64,000 bases of DNA from Cellulophaga sp. L1A9 (GCF_009797025.1 NZ_CP047027.1:744001-808000); one strand, 5' to 3'. Positions 1 to 9,204 are shown, counted from the stretch's first letter. Translations and numbers: made by a program. The notes: generated from the letters alone by a model not told the origin.

Positions 1-1350
1 GCTAAAGCAACTCCTAAAGAAGCTAGAGCTCCGCATCCAAAAAATACGAAAACTCCAGTTTCTAATCAGAAAAAAGAGTTTCAAAAAAAGACTCCTGTTC
101 ACAATAATCAGAACAACAGCAATCCAAATCAAAATAATCCAAATCAAAACAAACCTAATCCTCGTCCAAAACAGGAGAAGAACAACAATTTTGATAAGGA
201 TTTAAAAAACAGGTATAAGGAGCCAGAATACGAATTTGATAGTATTATAGCTAGTGAAGGCGTTCTAGACATCATGCAAGATGGCTACGGTTTCTTGCGC
301 TCTTCTGATTACAATTATTTATCATCACCTGATGATATTTATGTTTCACAATCTCAAATACGCTTATTCGGTCTAAAAACTGGAGATACGGTTTTAGGAA
401 ATGTTCGCCCACCAAAAGAAGGAGAAAAGTATTTTCCTTTAATTAAGGTGAATAAAATTAATGGGATTGACCCTCAAGTGGTGCGTGATCGTGTTGCTTT
501 TGAGCATTTAACACCCTTATTCCCTCAAGAAAAATTTAATTTATCAGAAAGACAAGGTACTATATCTACACGAATTATCGACTTATTCTCTCCTATAGGG
601 AAAGGACAAAGAGGTATGATTGTATCGCAACCTAAATCTGGTAAAACAATGTTATTAAAAGACATTGCAAATGGTATCGCAGCCAATCATCCTGAAGTTT
701 ATCAAATTATATTACTTATTGATGAACGTCCAGAGGAAGTTACAGACATGCAGCGTAATGTACGTGGAGAGGTTGTAGCATCTACTTTTGACAAAGAGCC
801 AACAGAACACGTAAGAGTGGCTAATATTGTATTAGAGAAAGCTAAAAGATTAGTAGAATGCGGCCATGATGTTGTCATCTTATTAGATTCTATAACACGT
901 TTAGCACGTGCATACAACACGGTACAGCCGCCATCTGGAAAAGTATTAAGTGGTGGTGTAGATGCAAACGCATTACACAAACCAAAACGTTTCTTTGGAG
1001 CTGCACGTAACATTGAAGGCGGAGGATCATTATCTATTATTGCAACCGCATTAACAGAAACAGGCTCTAAAATGGATGAAGTTATCTTTGAAGAATTTAA
1101 AGGTACCGGTAACATGGAACTACAATTAGATCGTAAGATTGCTAACCGTAGAATATTCCCTGCTATTGATCTTACTTCTTCTAGCACACGTAGAGATGAT
1201 CTATTGCTAGACGAAGCTACGATACAACGTATGTGGATTTTACGTAAATACCTTGCAGACATGAACCCTATAGAGGCTATGGAGTTTATTGAGCAACGTA
1301 TTAAACAAACAAAAAACAATGAAGAATTTTTAATGACGATGAGTCAATAA
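1..1350 (+). CDS. rho: Transcription termination factor Rho (5'-truncated by window edge)
   Basis: Hexameric RNA helicase that ends transcription of untranslated RNA. The reading frame is open to base 1, so the start lies outside the window. The ATG at 274 falls inside the conserved RNA-binding domain and is not the start. Visible order: a Lys/Asn/Pro/Gln-rich low-complexity segment (bases 1-220); the cold-shock-like RNA-binding domain ([13 protein letters not shown] from about base 265); Walker A ([11 protein letters not shown], about 629-661); Walker B ([15 protein letters not shown], about 874); and the Q/R-loop region ([20 protein letters not shown], from about 952). The charged, disordered insert before the RNA-binding domain is typical of Bacteroidota Rho. 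A strong hairpin terminator follows. Identity is certain; only the N-terminus is missing. Confidence 0.97.
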   Translation, partial: AKATPKEARAPHPKNTKTPVSNQKKEFQKKTPVHNNQNNSNPNQNNPNQNKPNPRPKQEKNNNFDKDLKNRYKEPEYEFDSIIASEGVLDIMQDGYGFLRSSDYNYLSSPDDIYVSQSQIRLFGLKTGDTVLGNVRPPKEGEKYFPLIKVNKINGIDPQVVRDRVAFEHLTPLFPQEKFNLSERQGTISTRIIDLFSPIGKGQRGMIVSQPKSGKTMLLKDIANGIAANHPEVYQIILLIDERPEEVTDMQRNVRGEVVASTFDKEPTEHVRVANIVLEKAKRLVECGHDVVILLDSITRLARAYNTVQPPSGKVLSGGVDANALHKPKRFFGAARNIEGGGSLSIIATALTETGSKMDEVIFEEFKGTGNMELQLDRKIANRRIFPAIDLTSSSTRRDDLLLDEATIQRMWILRKYLADMNPIEAMEFIEQRIKQTKNNEEFLMTMSQ

Positions 1351-1374
1351 AAACAAATCTTCTTTTAAATACTT

Positions 1375-1410
1375 AAAGCCCAATGAAATTATCATTGGGC
1401 TTTTTTTATT
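1375..1410 (+). terminator. Rho-independent terminator of rho
   Basis: The inverted repeat AGCCCAATGA / TCATTGGGCT with a 5-base AATTA loop is followed by a run of seven T, 25 bases after the rho stop codon. Confidence 0.9.
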
Positions 1411-1570
1411 TCGCTTATTTCCAAGGTTATACAAATGCCACTTCATAAATTAAAGCCGTTTAGAATTTAATTTCTCACATATTTCAAATATATTTACAAC
1501 GCATAAAAAGTACAATCCCCTCTACGACTTATATGCAAGTAATTTTTTTTAACCCTAAAAATCACAACCA

Positions 1571-2281
1571 ATGACATGTAAAAAAAATCTGGGATTGCTC
1601 TTTATTGCTTTCTCGCTACTCGTAAGCTGTAATTCTGAAAAGAAGCCAACTACTCCCGATGCTCAGCCTAATCAAAAAGAGCAACACGAAGAAACTCCGA
1701 AAGAAATTAAAGCTCCCGAAAAAATTATCACTATTACAGAAGCTAAAGAAGTTTACGATAATTACACACAAAAAAGAGCTAACCTAATTGAAGCCACAGA
1801 AGAACCCTTAGAAGATGGTTCTAAATTTATTGCTTCGCGTTTTGGCGATTACGATATAGAAACGGTAAAAAACTATATTGCTTATGTAGAGCAAGAAGCT
1901 AAAGAGGCTGGAGTAAAAGTAGAAACCTTACGTTTTTATTTCTCTACCTACCCTGATAAAAAAGAATTTCCTGACCGAAAAAAAGTAAAGCACCCGCGCC
2001 AAAATTCATTTTTTATACTTCCTACTATGAAAGTAGATACTATGAATCTAGGGTTCTACATTAAAGATTCCGGAGATGGCAAAAAAGAAGCTGCTTTGAT
2101 TCGTGACTACCCAGGAGTATTAGACAGTAAAATGGGAGCTACTAAAAAAGCAAACAAATCTTATGCCTCTTTTGGACTAAGTTCAAATGCATCTTCCACA
2201 TTGTTTTATGGAGATCAAAGCTTAATCATGAACGAAGGTCAAATGTACCCACCTCCACCAAAAGAATCAGATTTTAATTAA
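1571..2281 (+). CDS. Hypothetical lipoprotein, 236 aa
   Basis: I do not recognise the family. The N-terminus is a lipoprotein signal: Lys-rich start, hydrophobic core LGLLFIAFSLL, then lipobox LVSC with the cysteine at about residue 20. A Pro/Glu/Lys/Gln-rich linker (about 22-55) follows, then a mixed soluble domain rich in charged residues, with a YFSTYPDKKEFPDRKK stretch near 130. The C-terminus is proline-rich (MYPPPPKESD). It is predicted to be anchored in the envelope and facing the periplasm or the surface. The start is the ATG directly upstream of the signal. The following membrane gene begins 10 bases downstream, so the two are probably co-transcribed. Confidence 0.8.
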   Translation: MTCKKNLGLLFIAFSLLVSCNSEKKPTTPDAQPNQKEQHEETPKEIKAPEKIITITEAKEVYDNYTQKRANLIEATEEPLEDGSKFIASRFGDYDIETVKNYIAYVEQEAKEAGVKVETLRFYFSTYPDKKEFPDRKKVKHPRQNSFFILPTMKVDTMNLGFYIKDSGDGKKEAALIRDYPGVLDSKMGATKKANKSYASFGLSSNASSTLFYGDQSLIMNEGQMYPPPPKESDFN

Positions 2282-2291
2282 ATTCTTAACA

Positions 2292-2984
2292 ATGGGTGTG
2301 TTCGATTATTATCTTAAAAATTCTCAACTTTATTTTTATGGCATAGCAATTATAGTAGCTATATTTCGATACCCAAAATATTTTGACACACCCTTAAGGT
2401 TTTTTCCAATTTTTTTAATGTATACTTTTCTAAATGAATTATTTGCCTACCTCATACATAATGAGTCTAATTTTTTCAACCCTTTTTCAAAAAACGTATA
2501 TGAGGATAATAACTTGATATTATACAATTTCTATAATATTATCTTCTTTTCATACTTCTATTACATTTATTGGCATTTCACAAAAACACAACAATATAAA
2601 AATTATATAAAATATGCTGGATATAGTTTTTTTATAGCGGTAGCTATTAACCTTGCATACCAAAAATTCTTTACAGAACAACAAATCATTACCTATATAT
2701 ATGGAAGTATTTTACTAATAGGCTGTATCCTATTATTTTTAAAAGAGCACAAATCAATTTTAAGAAAAAAAACAATCAAATATAGTTTACTTTTTTGGCT
2801 GAGTATTGGTTTACTGATTTTTCACCTTTTTTATATACCAATCAAATTATATTACAATTTTTCAGATTTTAAGGACAAAATCCTATTCTACAATATAAAA
2901 AGAGTACACTTATCTTTAATATGCATTATGTATAGCTTTATTATTTACGGTTTTATCCAAACAAAAGGAAAATTAAAAGTATAA
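2292..2984 (+). CDS. Hypothetical multi-pass membrane protein, 230 aa (paralogue 1)
   Basis: Unrecognised integral membrane protein, with about six to seven hydrophobic helices spread over the whole length. It is rich in Phe, Tyr, Ile and Leu and ends in a short basic tail (TKGKLKV). It is homologous along its length to the next gene: both have a FRYPKYF/LSYKNYF-type first loop, a TPLRFFPIFL/STLRYLPVLL helix start, a DNN/DYN segment followed by NIIFFSYFYYIYW/NILFFSYFYYVYW, and a YGS(I/L)LLI helix. There are no obvious catalytic residues. It starts 10 bases after the lipoprotein gene and is markedly more AT-rich to the eye than rho, which could mean recent acquisition or relaxed constraint. 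Function unknown. Confidence 0.75.
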   Translation: MGVFDYYLKNSQLYFYGIAIIVAIFRYPKYFDTPLRFFPIFLMYTFLNELFAYLIHNESNFFNPFSKNVYEDNNLILYNFYNIIFFSYFYYIYWHFTKTQQYKNYIKYAGYSFFIAVAINLAYQKFFTEQQIITYIYGSILLIGCILLFLKEHKSILRKKTIKYSLLFWLSIGLLIFHLFYIPIKLYYNFSDFKDKILFYNIKRVHLSLICIMYSFIIYGFIQTKGKLKV

Positions 2985-3030
2985 TGCAATCATTAAATTC
3001 ACTATATTAAATACATTAATCCCCCTTAAT

Positions 3031-3702
3031 TTGTTTGAACAAATTTTTTCTGATCATTATCTAATCCTTTATGTAGTAACTATAGTAACTTCTATTCTGA
3101 GCTATAAAAATTATTTTGAGAGTACATTAAGGTATCTTCCTGTTTTGTTAACGTACATTCTTCTAACAGAAGTACTAGGTCTCCTTATAAAATTAGATCC
3201 TGAACTAAACCCCTTTATCACTGGTTTATACTCCGACTATAACTACATCATATATTATGTTTATAATATTTTATTTTTCAGTTACTTCTATTATGTGTAT
3301 TGGAACTATACCTCTAGCGAAAAAATAAAAAAAATAATAGCTCATGGAGCTGCGCTATACTTTATCATTGCTCTTGTTAACGCCTATTTTAAAAGCATCA
3401 TTTCGGAAAGACAATTATTCTCATATACGTACGGTTCTCTTTTACTCATTTTCTTAGCACTAAACTTTATCGTAGAAAACAAAAGAAATCCCATCCTTTT
3501 TAAAAGGTTGTTATTCTGGATAAGCCTAGGACTAATTATATATGAAGCTATTTATTTCCCTATTAATATCGTTTACAGTTATATCACTAAAGAAAATGTG
3601 GCCTTGTATTATCAAATTGTACCTTATCATAAAGCCGCTGTATTTGCATTATACGGCTGCTTCATCATTGGCTTTATAGTTATGAAACCTAAATTGAAGT
3701 AA
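3031..3702 (+). CDS. Hypothetical multi-pass membrane protein, 223 aa (paralogue 2)
   Basis: Unrecognised; clear paralogue of the gene just upstream, with collinear helices and a shared aromatic core (NILFFSYFYYVYWNYT at about residues 82-97). The only sensible start is TTG at 3031: in-frame codons upstream back to about 2986 include no ATG or GTG, and the protein aligns with its neighbour from this point. Six to seven membrane helices are predicted and the C-terminus is short and basic (MKPKLK). Tandem duplication with strong divergence is the simplest explanation. The pair could form a heteromeric membrane complex, but nothing in the sequence proves it. Confidence 0.72.
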   Translation: MFEQIFSDHYLILYVVTIVTSILSYKNYFESTLRYLPVLLTYILLTEVLGLLIKLDPELNPFITGLYSDYNYIIYYVYNILFFSYFYYVYWNYTSSEKIKKIIAHGAALYFIIALVNAYFKSIISERQLFSYTYGSLLLIFLALNFIVENKRNPILFKRLLFWISLGLIIYEAIYFPINIVYSYITKENVALYYQIVPYHKAAVFALYGCFIIGFIVMKPKLK

Positions 3703-3794
3703 CGCTAATCAATTCAATCCCATTAATTGACACTTGGGTTGCAAAAATTACAGATGCGCCTTAAAATCGCATAGTTTTAGCTGAAAATAATAGA

Positions 3795-4184
3795 ATGAAT
3801 AGCTACAAAATTTTAATGTTTACACATTTAATAACAGTTACACCATGCCTCTTTGTTGGGGCCTATCTTTTGCTTGCTCAAAAAGGCTCAAAACAACATA
3901 AATTGATCGGAAAAATTTATATGTCTTTAATGTTTTTCACCGCACTAGTAAGCCTATTTATTCCCGCTCATGTAGGCAGTCAATTTTTAAACCATTTTGG
4001 ATGGATACACTTATTTAGCTTATTGACACTTTACAGCGTTCCGACAGCTATAGTTGCCGTTAAAAAAGGTAACATTAAAGGACACAAAAGAAAAATGATA
4101 GCCTTGTATTTTGGTGCGCTAATTATTGCGGGAGGCTTTACTCTAGCACCTGGAAGATATTTACACCAAGTATTCTTTGGGTAA
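3795..4184 (+). CDS. DUF2306-family membrane protein, 129 aa
   Basis: Small inner-membrane protein with four predicted helices. Features matching DUF2306: a first helix with a His (LMFTHLITVTPCLFVG), the amphipathic QHKLIGKIYM segment, an internal GWIHLFSLLTLYS helix, and the loop GNIKGHKRKMIALYFGALI before a last helix that ends near PGRY. The conserved His and Arg residues on helix ends have suggested haem or quinone handling for related proteins, but no biochemical role is established. It stands alone before a bidirectional terminator. The family call rests on pattern memory. Confidence 0.75.
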   Translation: MNSYKILMFTHLITVTPCLFVGAYLLLAQKGSKQHKLIGKIYMSLMFFTALVSLFIPAHVGSQFLNHFGWIHLFSLLTLYSVPTAIVAVKKGNIKGHKRKMIALYFGALIIAGGFTLAPGRYLHQVFFG

Positions 4185-4197
4185 ACTATTGAAAAAT

Positions 4198-4228
4198 AAA
4201 AGCGCCTCATCAAATGATGAAGCGCTTT
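4198..4228. terminator. Bidirectional terminator between DUF2306 gene and rpsT
   Basis: The inverted repeat AAAGCGC(C)TCATCA / TGATGA(A)GCGCTTT, with a small AA loop and A/T-rich flanks on both sides, sits between two convergent genes. Confidence 0.75.
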
Positions 4229-4258
4229 ATATAATGTATAGCAAATTTCTACAAAAAC

Positions 4259-4510
4259 TTATAGAGCTGCAATTTGCTTAGATAATTTACTTTTAAGATT
4301 AGAAGCTTTGTTAGCGTGTATAATGTTACGCTTAGCTAATCTATCAATCATACTAACTACAGTAGGGTATAAAGTTTCAGCAGCTTTCTTATCTTCTTCA
4401 GTACGAATTTTTCTTAATGCATTACGCATTGTTTTGTGCTGATATTTATTACGGATACGCACTGCTTCGTTTCTTCTAATTCTCTTTAACGCTGACTTGT
4501 GATTTGCCAT
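4259..4510 (-). CDS. rpsT: 30S ribosomal protein S20 (bS20)
   Basis: An 83-residue, Lys/Arg-rich, all-helical protein that binds 16S rRNA in the small subunit. It starts [15 protein letters not shown], the family hallmark, and has the expected [15 protein letters not shown] and [15 protein letters not shown] segments. Length is normal. It lies directly downstream of two tRNA-Glu genes on the same strand (49 bases after the nearer tRNA), with no terminator visible between them. A tRNA-tRNA-rpsT transcript driven from the promoter near 4783-4812 is therefore likely. Confidence 0.97.
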   Translation of the reverse strand: MANHKSALKRIRRNEAVRIRNKYQHKTMRNALRKIRTEEDKKAAETLYPTVVSMIDRLAKRNIIHANKASNLKSKLSKQIAAL

Positions 4511-4559
4511 TTTTTTTCTAATTTATTTATTAGGATTTTCAATCCTTAATTTTTTAAAG

Positions 4560-4631
4560 TAGTCCGTAGGGGAATCGAACCCCTGTTACCAGGATGAAAA
4601 CCTGGCGTCCTAACCCCTAGACGAACGGACC
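4560..4631 (-). tRNA. tRNA-Glu (anticodon TTC), copy nearer rpsT
   Basis: A 72-base cloverleaf: acceptor GGTCCGT/ACGGACT (terminal G-U pair), D arm GTCTAGGGGTTAGGAC, anticodon loop with TTC inside CCAGGTTTTCATCCTGG, T arm AGGGGTTCGATTCCCCT, discriminator A. CCA is not encoded. It is identical in sequence to the copy at 4688-4759. Confidence 0.96.
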
Positions 4632-4687
4632 ATAATATATTTAAACTGAACAGCAAGAAATAGAATATTCTACATCAAGCTATTTTG

Positions 4688-4759
4688 TAGTCCGTAGGGG
4701 AATCGAACCCCTGTTACCAGGATGAAAACCTGGCGTCCTAACCCCTAGACGAACGGACC
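4688..4759 (-). tRNA. tRNA-Glu (anticodon TTC), promoter-proximal copy
   Basis: The 72-base sequence is identical to the copy 56 bases downstream, with anticodon TTC and no encoded CCA. It begins 23 bases after a strong Bacteroidota-type -7 box, so it is the first gene of the tRNA-tRNA-rpsT unit. Confidence 0.96.
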
Positions 4760-4782
4760 AACAAATTGCGTAATTGCGGATG

Positions 4783-4812
4783 CAAAAATACAACTATTTT
4801 TTACTATTGCAA
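4783..4812 (-). promoter_or_regulatory. Bacteroidota-type promoter for tRNA-Glu/rpsT unit
   Basis: On the minus strand the sequence reads TTG, 19 bases, then TATTTTTG, matching the Bacteroidota TTG/TAnnTTTG consensus at the usual spacing. The -7 box ends 23 bases before the first tRNA. Confidence 0.7.
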
Positions 4813-4837
4813 TAGCTAATTATTATTTTTTGAAAAA

Positions 4838-6313
4838 TTAATACGCTTTCGCAAATAACACTCTATTTTTTGACGGTTTTCCGGTAAGAATACACACGCC
4901 ATTTTCAAGTTTAACATCTATCGGAATACAACGTATTGTTGCCTTCGTCTCATTTTTAATTCGTTCTTCAGTTTCCGGAGTACCATCCCAATGCGCAGAA
5001 ATAAATCCTCCTTTATTTTCTAAAATTTCTTTAAATTCGTCGTAATTATTTGCTTCTGTGATGTGATTTTCTCTATAATCGGATGCTTTTTTAAAAATAT
5101 TCTTCTGAATATCCTCTAGTAAGAATTCAATTTTAGCAACAATTTCATCTGCCTGAACGGTTTCTTTTTCTAGCGTATCTCTTCGAGCAACTTCAAAAGT
5201 TCCATTATCCATGTCTCTTTGACCTATAGCCAAACGAATAGGTACTCCCTTAAGTTCGTACTCAGCAAATTTAAACCCTGGCTTATAGGTGTCTCTGTTA
5301 TCGTATTTCACAGAAACTCCTTTTGCCCGTAATTCCTTTACAAGTGGCGCAATACGCTCCGAAATAGCATCTAGTTGGTCCTCACCCTTGTAAATAGGAA
5401 CAATAACTACTTGTATTGGCGCTAATTTAGGAGGAAGCACGAGTCCTTTATCATCACTATGTGTCATGACCAAAGCCCCCATTAATCGCGTAGAAACTCC
5501 CCATGAAGTAGCCCAAACTAATTCTTGCTTTCCTTCTTTCGATGTAAATTTTACATCAAAAGCTTTTGCAAAATTCTGACCTAAAAAGTGAGATGTTCCT
5601 GCCTGCAACGCTTTTCCATCTTGCATAAGTGCTTCAATACAATATGTTTCAATTGCACCTGCAAATCGCTCTGTTTCTGTTTTCAAACCCTTAATTACAG
5701 GAACAGCCATATGGTTTTCAGCAAACTCAGCATATATATTCATCATTTGTTCCGCTTCCGCAACAGCTTCTTTCTCTGTAGCATGAGCAGTATGACCTTC
5801 TTGCCATAAAAATTCTGAAGTACGTAAAAATAAACGCGTACGCATTTCCCAACGTACAACATTAGCCCATTGGTTAATTAATATTGGTAAATCTCGGTAG
5901 GACTGAATCCATCTTCTATAGGTATCCCAAATAATGGTTTCAGAGGTTGGCCTAACAATTAACTCCTCCTCTAATTTGGCATCAGGATCTACGATAATTC
6001 CGCTTCCATCTTCTGCCATTTTAAGTCTGTAATGTGTGACCACTGCACATTCTTTTGCAAAACCCTCTACATGACTCGCCTCTTTACTCAAATATGATTT
6101 GGGTATAAATAAAGGAAAATAGGCATTCTCATGTCCTGTCTCCTTAAACATAGTATCTAAGGCTGCCTGCATTTTCTCCCATATGGCATATCCATAAGGT
6201 TTAATGACCATACAACCTCTAACTCCCGAATTTTCAGCTAAATCGGCTTTTACAACAAGTTCATTATACCATTTAGAATAATCCTCGCTTCTTTTCGTTA
6301 AGTTTTTACTCAT
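4838..6313 (-). CDS. proS: Prolyl-tRNA synthetase (archaeal/eukaryotic-type)
   Basis: Charges tRNA-Pro with proline in the cytoplasm. The class II catalytic core shows [17 protein letters not shown] and [21 protein letters not shown] motif 2 (about residues 120-170), then WQEGHTAH. The anticodon-binding domain starts around 290 ([13 protein letters not shown]). The C-terminal zinc-like domain has CxxxxV...C spacing and ends in ...AKAY. The 491-aa length without the bacterial INS editing insert identifies the short archaeal/eukaryotic type, common in Bacteroidota. The ATG is followed by [19 protein letters not shown], as expected for that type. It is divergent from the lipoprotein gene at 6410. 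Confidence 0.97.
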   Translation of the reverse strand: MSKNLTKRSEDYSKWYNELVVKADLAENSGVRGCMVIKPYGYAIWEKMQAALDTMFKETGHENAYFPLFIPKSYLSKEASHVEGFAKECAVVTHYRLKMAEDGSGIIVDPDAKLEEELIVRPTSETIIWDTYRRWIQSYRDLPILINQWANVVRWEMRTRLFLRTSEFLWQEGHTAHATEKEAVAEAEQMMNIYAEFAENHMAVPVIKGLKTETERFAGAIETYCIEALMQDGKALQAGTSHFLGQNFAKAFDVKFTSKEGKQELVWATSWGVSTRLMGALVMTHSDDKGLVLPPKLAPIQVVIVPIYKGEDQLDAISERIAPLVKELRAKGVSVKYDNRDTYKPGFKFAEYELKGVPIRLAIGQRDMDNGTFEVARRDTLEKETVQADEIVAKIEFLLEDIQKNIFKKASDYRENHITEANNYDEFKEILENKGGFISAHWDGTPETEERIKNETKATIRCIPIDVKLENGVCILTGKPSKNRVLFAKAY

Positions 6314-6409
6314 AGCACTTAGTTTGGCACAAATCTTGTACCTTTATTTAAAAAATAGTTCCGTAAAACTAACTATTTTTACAGTGTTCAACAATTAAAT
6401 TTCTAATAG

Positions 6410-7612
6410 ATGATACATCCAGCACCCCTCCAAAAAATCAGAGCGGCATATTTAATGCCAATTTTAGCATTATTCATAGTGTCTTGTGGTTCATACCAGC
6501 AATCCTCGTATTACGATAATGATGGTATTTATTCTAACGAGAGTCAACAATATACAGAAAGGCCAAATACTCAAGTTCAAAAAACTGATAATGCTTACGC
6601 AAATTATTTTGGACAAAAGGCAGATCAATATCAAGAAATTCTTGATGATGAGATTTTCACTGATATTGACGGATATTATAGTCAAGCGCAAGACAGCACC
6701 GAAATGGCTTATGATGACGACAATTATTACAATGATGATTATAACACCTATGATGGTTATGGATCTTGGGGAGAAAACCCAACAAGTGTATCTATAAACT
6801 ATTACAACAATAACAATTGGGGTTGGAATAATTGGGGTTGGAACAATTTCGGATACGGTTATGGCTGGAATAATTGGGGTTATGGCGGCTACTACGGAGG
6901 TAATTGGGGTAGACCTTGGGGATATAATCGTTGGAACAATTGGGGATACAGTGGGTATTACGGATATAATGGATATTACGGTGGCGGATATTACTCTCCT
7001 TACTACAACAACCGTTACCGCTACAACAATTACGGCGGTAGAAACTACGCTCATACCTACGGAAGAAGAAGTAATTACAGATCTAACCTATACAATACTT
7101 CTGCTTTAAGAAGCAGATCTGCGCTGTCTAATTCAAGATCTAACTATTCTTCTACAAGAGGTAGAACCAGCGGAACTACAGCAAGAAGATCCTCGTCATA
7201 CCGATCAGGAACTAGCACAAATAGAAACACAGGCTACAGAACATCTAGAAGCACAAGAGTAGCTCCAAGCAGCAATAGAAGCTCAAGATCTAGCTCTACA
7301 TACAGAAGTAGCTCACCCAATACAAGCAGAAGCACTTACAATAGATCTTCTACAAGAACGTACACACCGTCTACCAGCAGATCTTCAAGCAGTAGCTCAA
7401 GAAGCAGCTCGCCAACAACAAGAAGCTCCAGCTCTAGAAGTAGCTCACCATCATCTACTAGAAGCTCTAGTAGCAGATCTAGCAGCGGTGGAAGTTACAG
7501 ATCTTCTGGCAGTTCTTCCAGAAGCAGCAGCAGTGGTTCTTCTTCTAGAAGCAGCGGAAGTTCTTCTAGATCATCATCGAGTAGCAGCAGAAGTAGTGGT
7601 AGAGGAAATTAA
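6410..7612 (+). CDS. Low-complexity lipoprotein: Tyr/Trp/Gly/Asn block plus Ser/Arg tail, 400 aa
   Basis: No recognised family. A hydrophobic signal ends in lipobox FIVSCG (Cys about residue 26), so membrane anchoring is likely. Residues about 30-125 are acidic and Tyr-rich (DDDNYYNDDYNTYDGYG). Residues about 125-210 repeat WGWNNWG/YGGYYGG-like units rich in Trp, Tyr, Gly and Asn. Residues about 215-400 are almost only Ser, Arg, Thr and Gly, with dozens of SSSRSS-type units. The layout resembles sticky, self-associating aromatic low-complexity proteins followed by a polycationic tail. Homologues with this composition occur next to proS in related flavobacteria, to my recollection. The next gene starts 30 bases on, so co-expression is likely. 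The reading frame is convincing because signal, lipobox and stop are coherent. Confidence 0.8.
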   Translation: MIHPAPLQKIRAAYLMPILALFIVSCGSYQQSSYYDNDGIYSNESQQYTERPNTQVQKTDNAYANYFGQKADQYQEILDDEIFTDIDGYYSQAQDSTEMAYDDDNYYNDDYNTYDGYGSWGENPTSVSINYYNNNNWGWNNWGWNNFGYGYGWNNWGYGGYYGGNWGRPWGYNRWNNWGYSGYYGYNGYYGGGYYSPYYNNRYRYNNYGGRNYAHTYGRRSNYRSNLYNTSALRSRSALSNSRSNYSSTRGRTSGTTARRSSSYRSGTSTNRNTGYRTSRSTRVAPSSNRSSRSSSTYRSSSPNTSRSTYNRSSTRTYTPSTSRSSSSSSRSSSPTTRSSSSRSSSPSSTRSSSSRSSSGGSYRSSGSSSRSSSSGSSSRSSGSSSRSSSSSSRSSGRGN

Positions 7613-7642
7613 GCCTAGTTTTTAATTCTAATTAAGATTGAT

Positions 7643-9151
7643 ATGAAAAAGTATATTACTTTAATCATGGTAGCGGTATGCGCAGCTACGAATGCACAAA
7701 ATATTGATGACGTTTTAAGATATAGTACAGACAACCTTCAGGGTACCGCAAGATTCCAGGCAATGAGTGGAGCCTTCGGAGCACTAGGAGGAGACTTATC
7801 ATCTTTAAACATAAACCCTGCAGGATCGGCAGTTTTCAACAATAGCCAATTCACCATTTCTGGAACTAATTTTCATGTAAAAAATGAAAACTCATATAAT
7901 GGCAGCAATCCTTTTAACACGACAGAAAATAATTTTGATATCAATCAAATAGGCGGTGTATTCGTATTTAACAATAGTGATCCAAATGCGAAATGGAAAA
8001 AATTTAGCATAGGATTAAATTTCGATAAAGTACAAAGTTTTGATAATTACATTAATGCTAACTACACGACTACCCAAGGTATCGATAACTATTTCTTGAG
8101 CTTTGCAGAAGGCTTACCTTTAGGTCCTTTAAAATTACAGGACGGAGAGTTTACTGAAGAGGCTTATTTAGATATTGGCTCTTCTTTGGGATTTGTAGAA
8201 CAACAAGCTTTCTTAGGCATTTTCGGAGGTGTAATTGATGCTGTAGATCCTGACAATGACAATAATACTGCCTACATTTCTACAAGTGAATATGCTTCTG
8301 TATCTCAGAACTATCGTAAAATTAGTACTGGATATAACGATAAATACACTTTTAATATGGCGTCTCAATATGAAGACAACTTATATGTTGGTGCCTCCAT
8401 TAATGTACACAGCATATTTCTAGATCAGCTTACGGAACTTACAGAAAATGGATATGATGCCAACTCACAAGTACAGTTCACCACGTTTGATAATTTATTA
8501 CGTAGTCGTGGAAATGCTTTTTCCTTTAGCTTAGGTGCTATTGCAAAAGTAAACAACAGTGTAAGACTTGGTGGTAGCTACCAATCTCCTACATGGTACA
8601 GAATTTCAGATGAATTTTCTCAACGTATTAACTCAACGATAGCAGATGAGGATATTGGTTTTATTAACTTCAACCTTATTAATGCCTACGACAAATACAC
8701 TATTAAAACTCCAGGAAAAGTAACAGGAAGTTTAGCTTTAGTCTTTGGAAAAGACGGGTTACTAAGTTTAGATTATGGATATCAAGATATGTCTAATGCG
8801 GAACTAAGACCTGATTCCGATCCTGCTTTCGCCGCTGAAAACAATTATATTTCAAATCAATTACAAGCTGTTTCTTCTGTTAGACTTGGTGGAGAATACA
8901 GAATTAAACAAGTGAGCTTAAGAGCGGGATACCGTTATGAACAAAGTCCTTATGAAAATAATGTTATAGGAGATTTAAACGGAATCTCAGGTGGTCTGGG
9001 ATACAATTTTGGACCTAGCAAACTAGATTTAGCAGTAAACTCTTATTCTCAAGACAGAAATGCTACAATCCTAAGTACTGATCCTACTGCAAATTTAAAT
9101 AGCGATAACACAAATACGAATGTAACCTTGTCTTACACGCTAAATTTTTAA
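7643..9151 (+). CDS. OmpP1/FadL-type outer membrane transport protein, 502 aa
   Basis: Predicted outer-membrane beta-barrel for uptake of hydrophobic compounds (OmpP1/FadL/TodX group, often labelled hemin receptor in this phylum). A signal peptide (MKKYITLIMVAVCAATNAQ) is followed by the family-typical N-terminal segment: RYSTDNLQGTARFQAMSGAFGALGGD, then LNINPAGSAVF, about residues 26-66. The rest alternates amphipathic strands and loops (GASINVH, LGGSYQSPTWYR, VRLGGEYRIKQVSLRAGYRYEQSPY), ending in a barrel strand LSYTLNF with terminal Phe. Length is normal for the family. It sits just downstream of the low-complexity lipoprotein. The ligand is not predictable from sequence. Confidence 0.88.
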   Translation: MKKYITLIMVAVCAATNAQNIDDVLRYSTDNLQGTARFQAMSGAFGALGGDLSSLNINPAGSAVFNNSQFTISGTNFHVKNENSYNGSNPFNTTENNFDINQIGGVFVFNNSDPNAKWKKFSIGLNFDKVQSFDNYINANYTTTQGIDNYFLSFAEGLPLGPLKLQDGEFTEEAYLDIGSSLGFVEQQAFLGIFGGVIDAVDPDNDNNTAYISTSEYASVSQNYRKISTGYNDKYTFNMASQYEDNLYVGASINVHSIFLDQLTELTENGYDANSQVQFTTFDNLLRSRGNAFSFSLGAIAKVNNSVRLGGSYQSPTWYRISDEFSQRINSTIADEDIGFINFNLINAYDKYTIKTPGKVTGSLALVFGKDGLLSLDYGYQDMSNAELRPDSDPAFAAENNYISNQLQAVSSVRLGGEYRIKQVSLRAGYRYEQSPYENNVIGDLNGISGGLGYNFGPSKLDLAVNSYSQDRNATILSTDPTANLNSDNTNTNVTLSYTLNF

Positions 9152-9178
9152 AGTAACTACAGTTTGAACTTACATAAG

Positions 9179-9203
9179 AAAGACTCGCCCAAAAAGCGGG
9201 TCT
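9179..9203. terminator. Bidirectional terminator between convergent genes
   Basis: The hairpin AAGACTCGC / GCGGGTCTT (one G-T wobble) is followed by TTTT and lies between the barrel gene and the convergent T9SS cargo gene. Confidence 0.65.
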
Positions 9204-9204
9204 T

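Noticed and set aside
702..1319. 205-codon open frame antisense to rho
   Set aside because: Fully inside highly conserved rho motifs and without protein-like features.
6491..7054. 187-codon open frame antisense to the low-complexity lipoprotein
   Set aside because: Composed almost only of Val, Ile, Thr and Ser because it mirrors the Asn/Tyr/Trp/Gly codons of the real gene; no signal or family.
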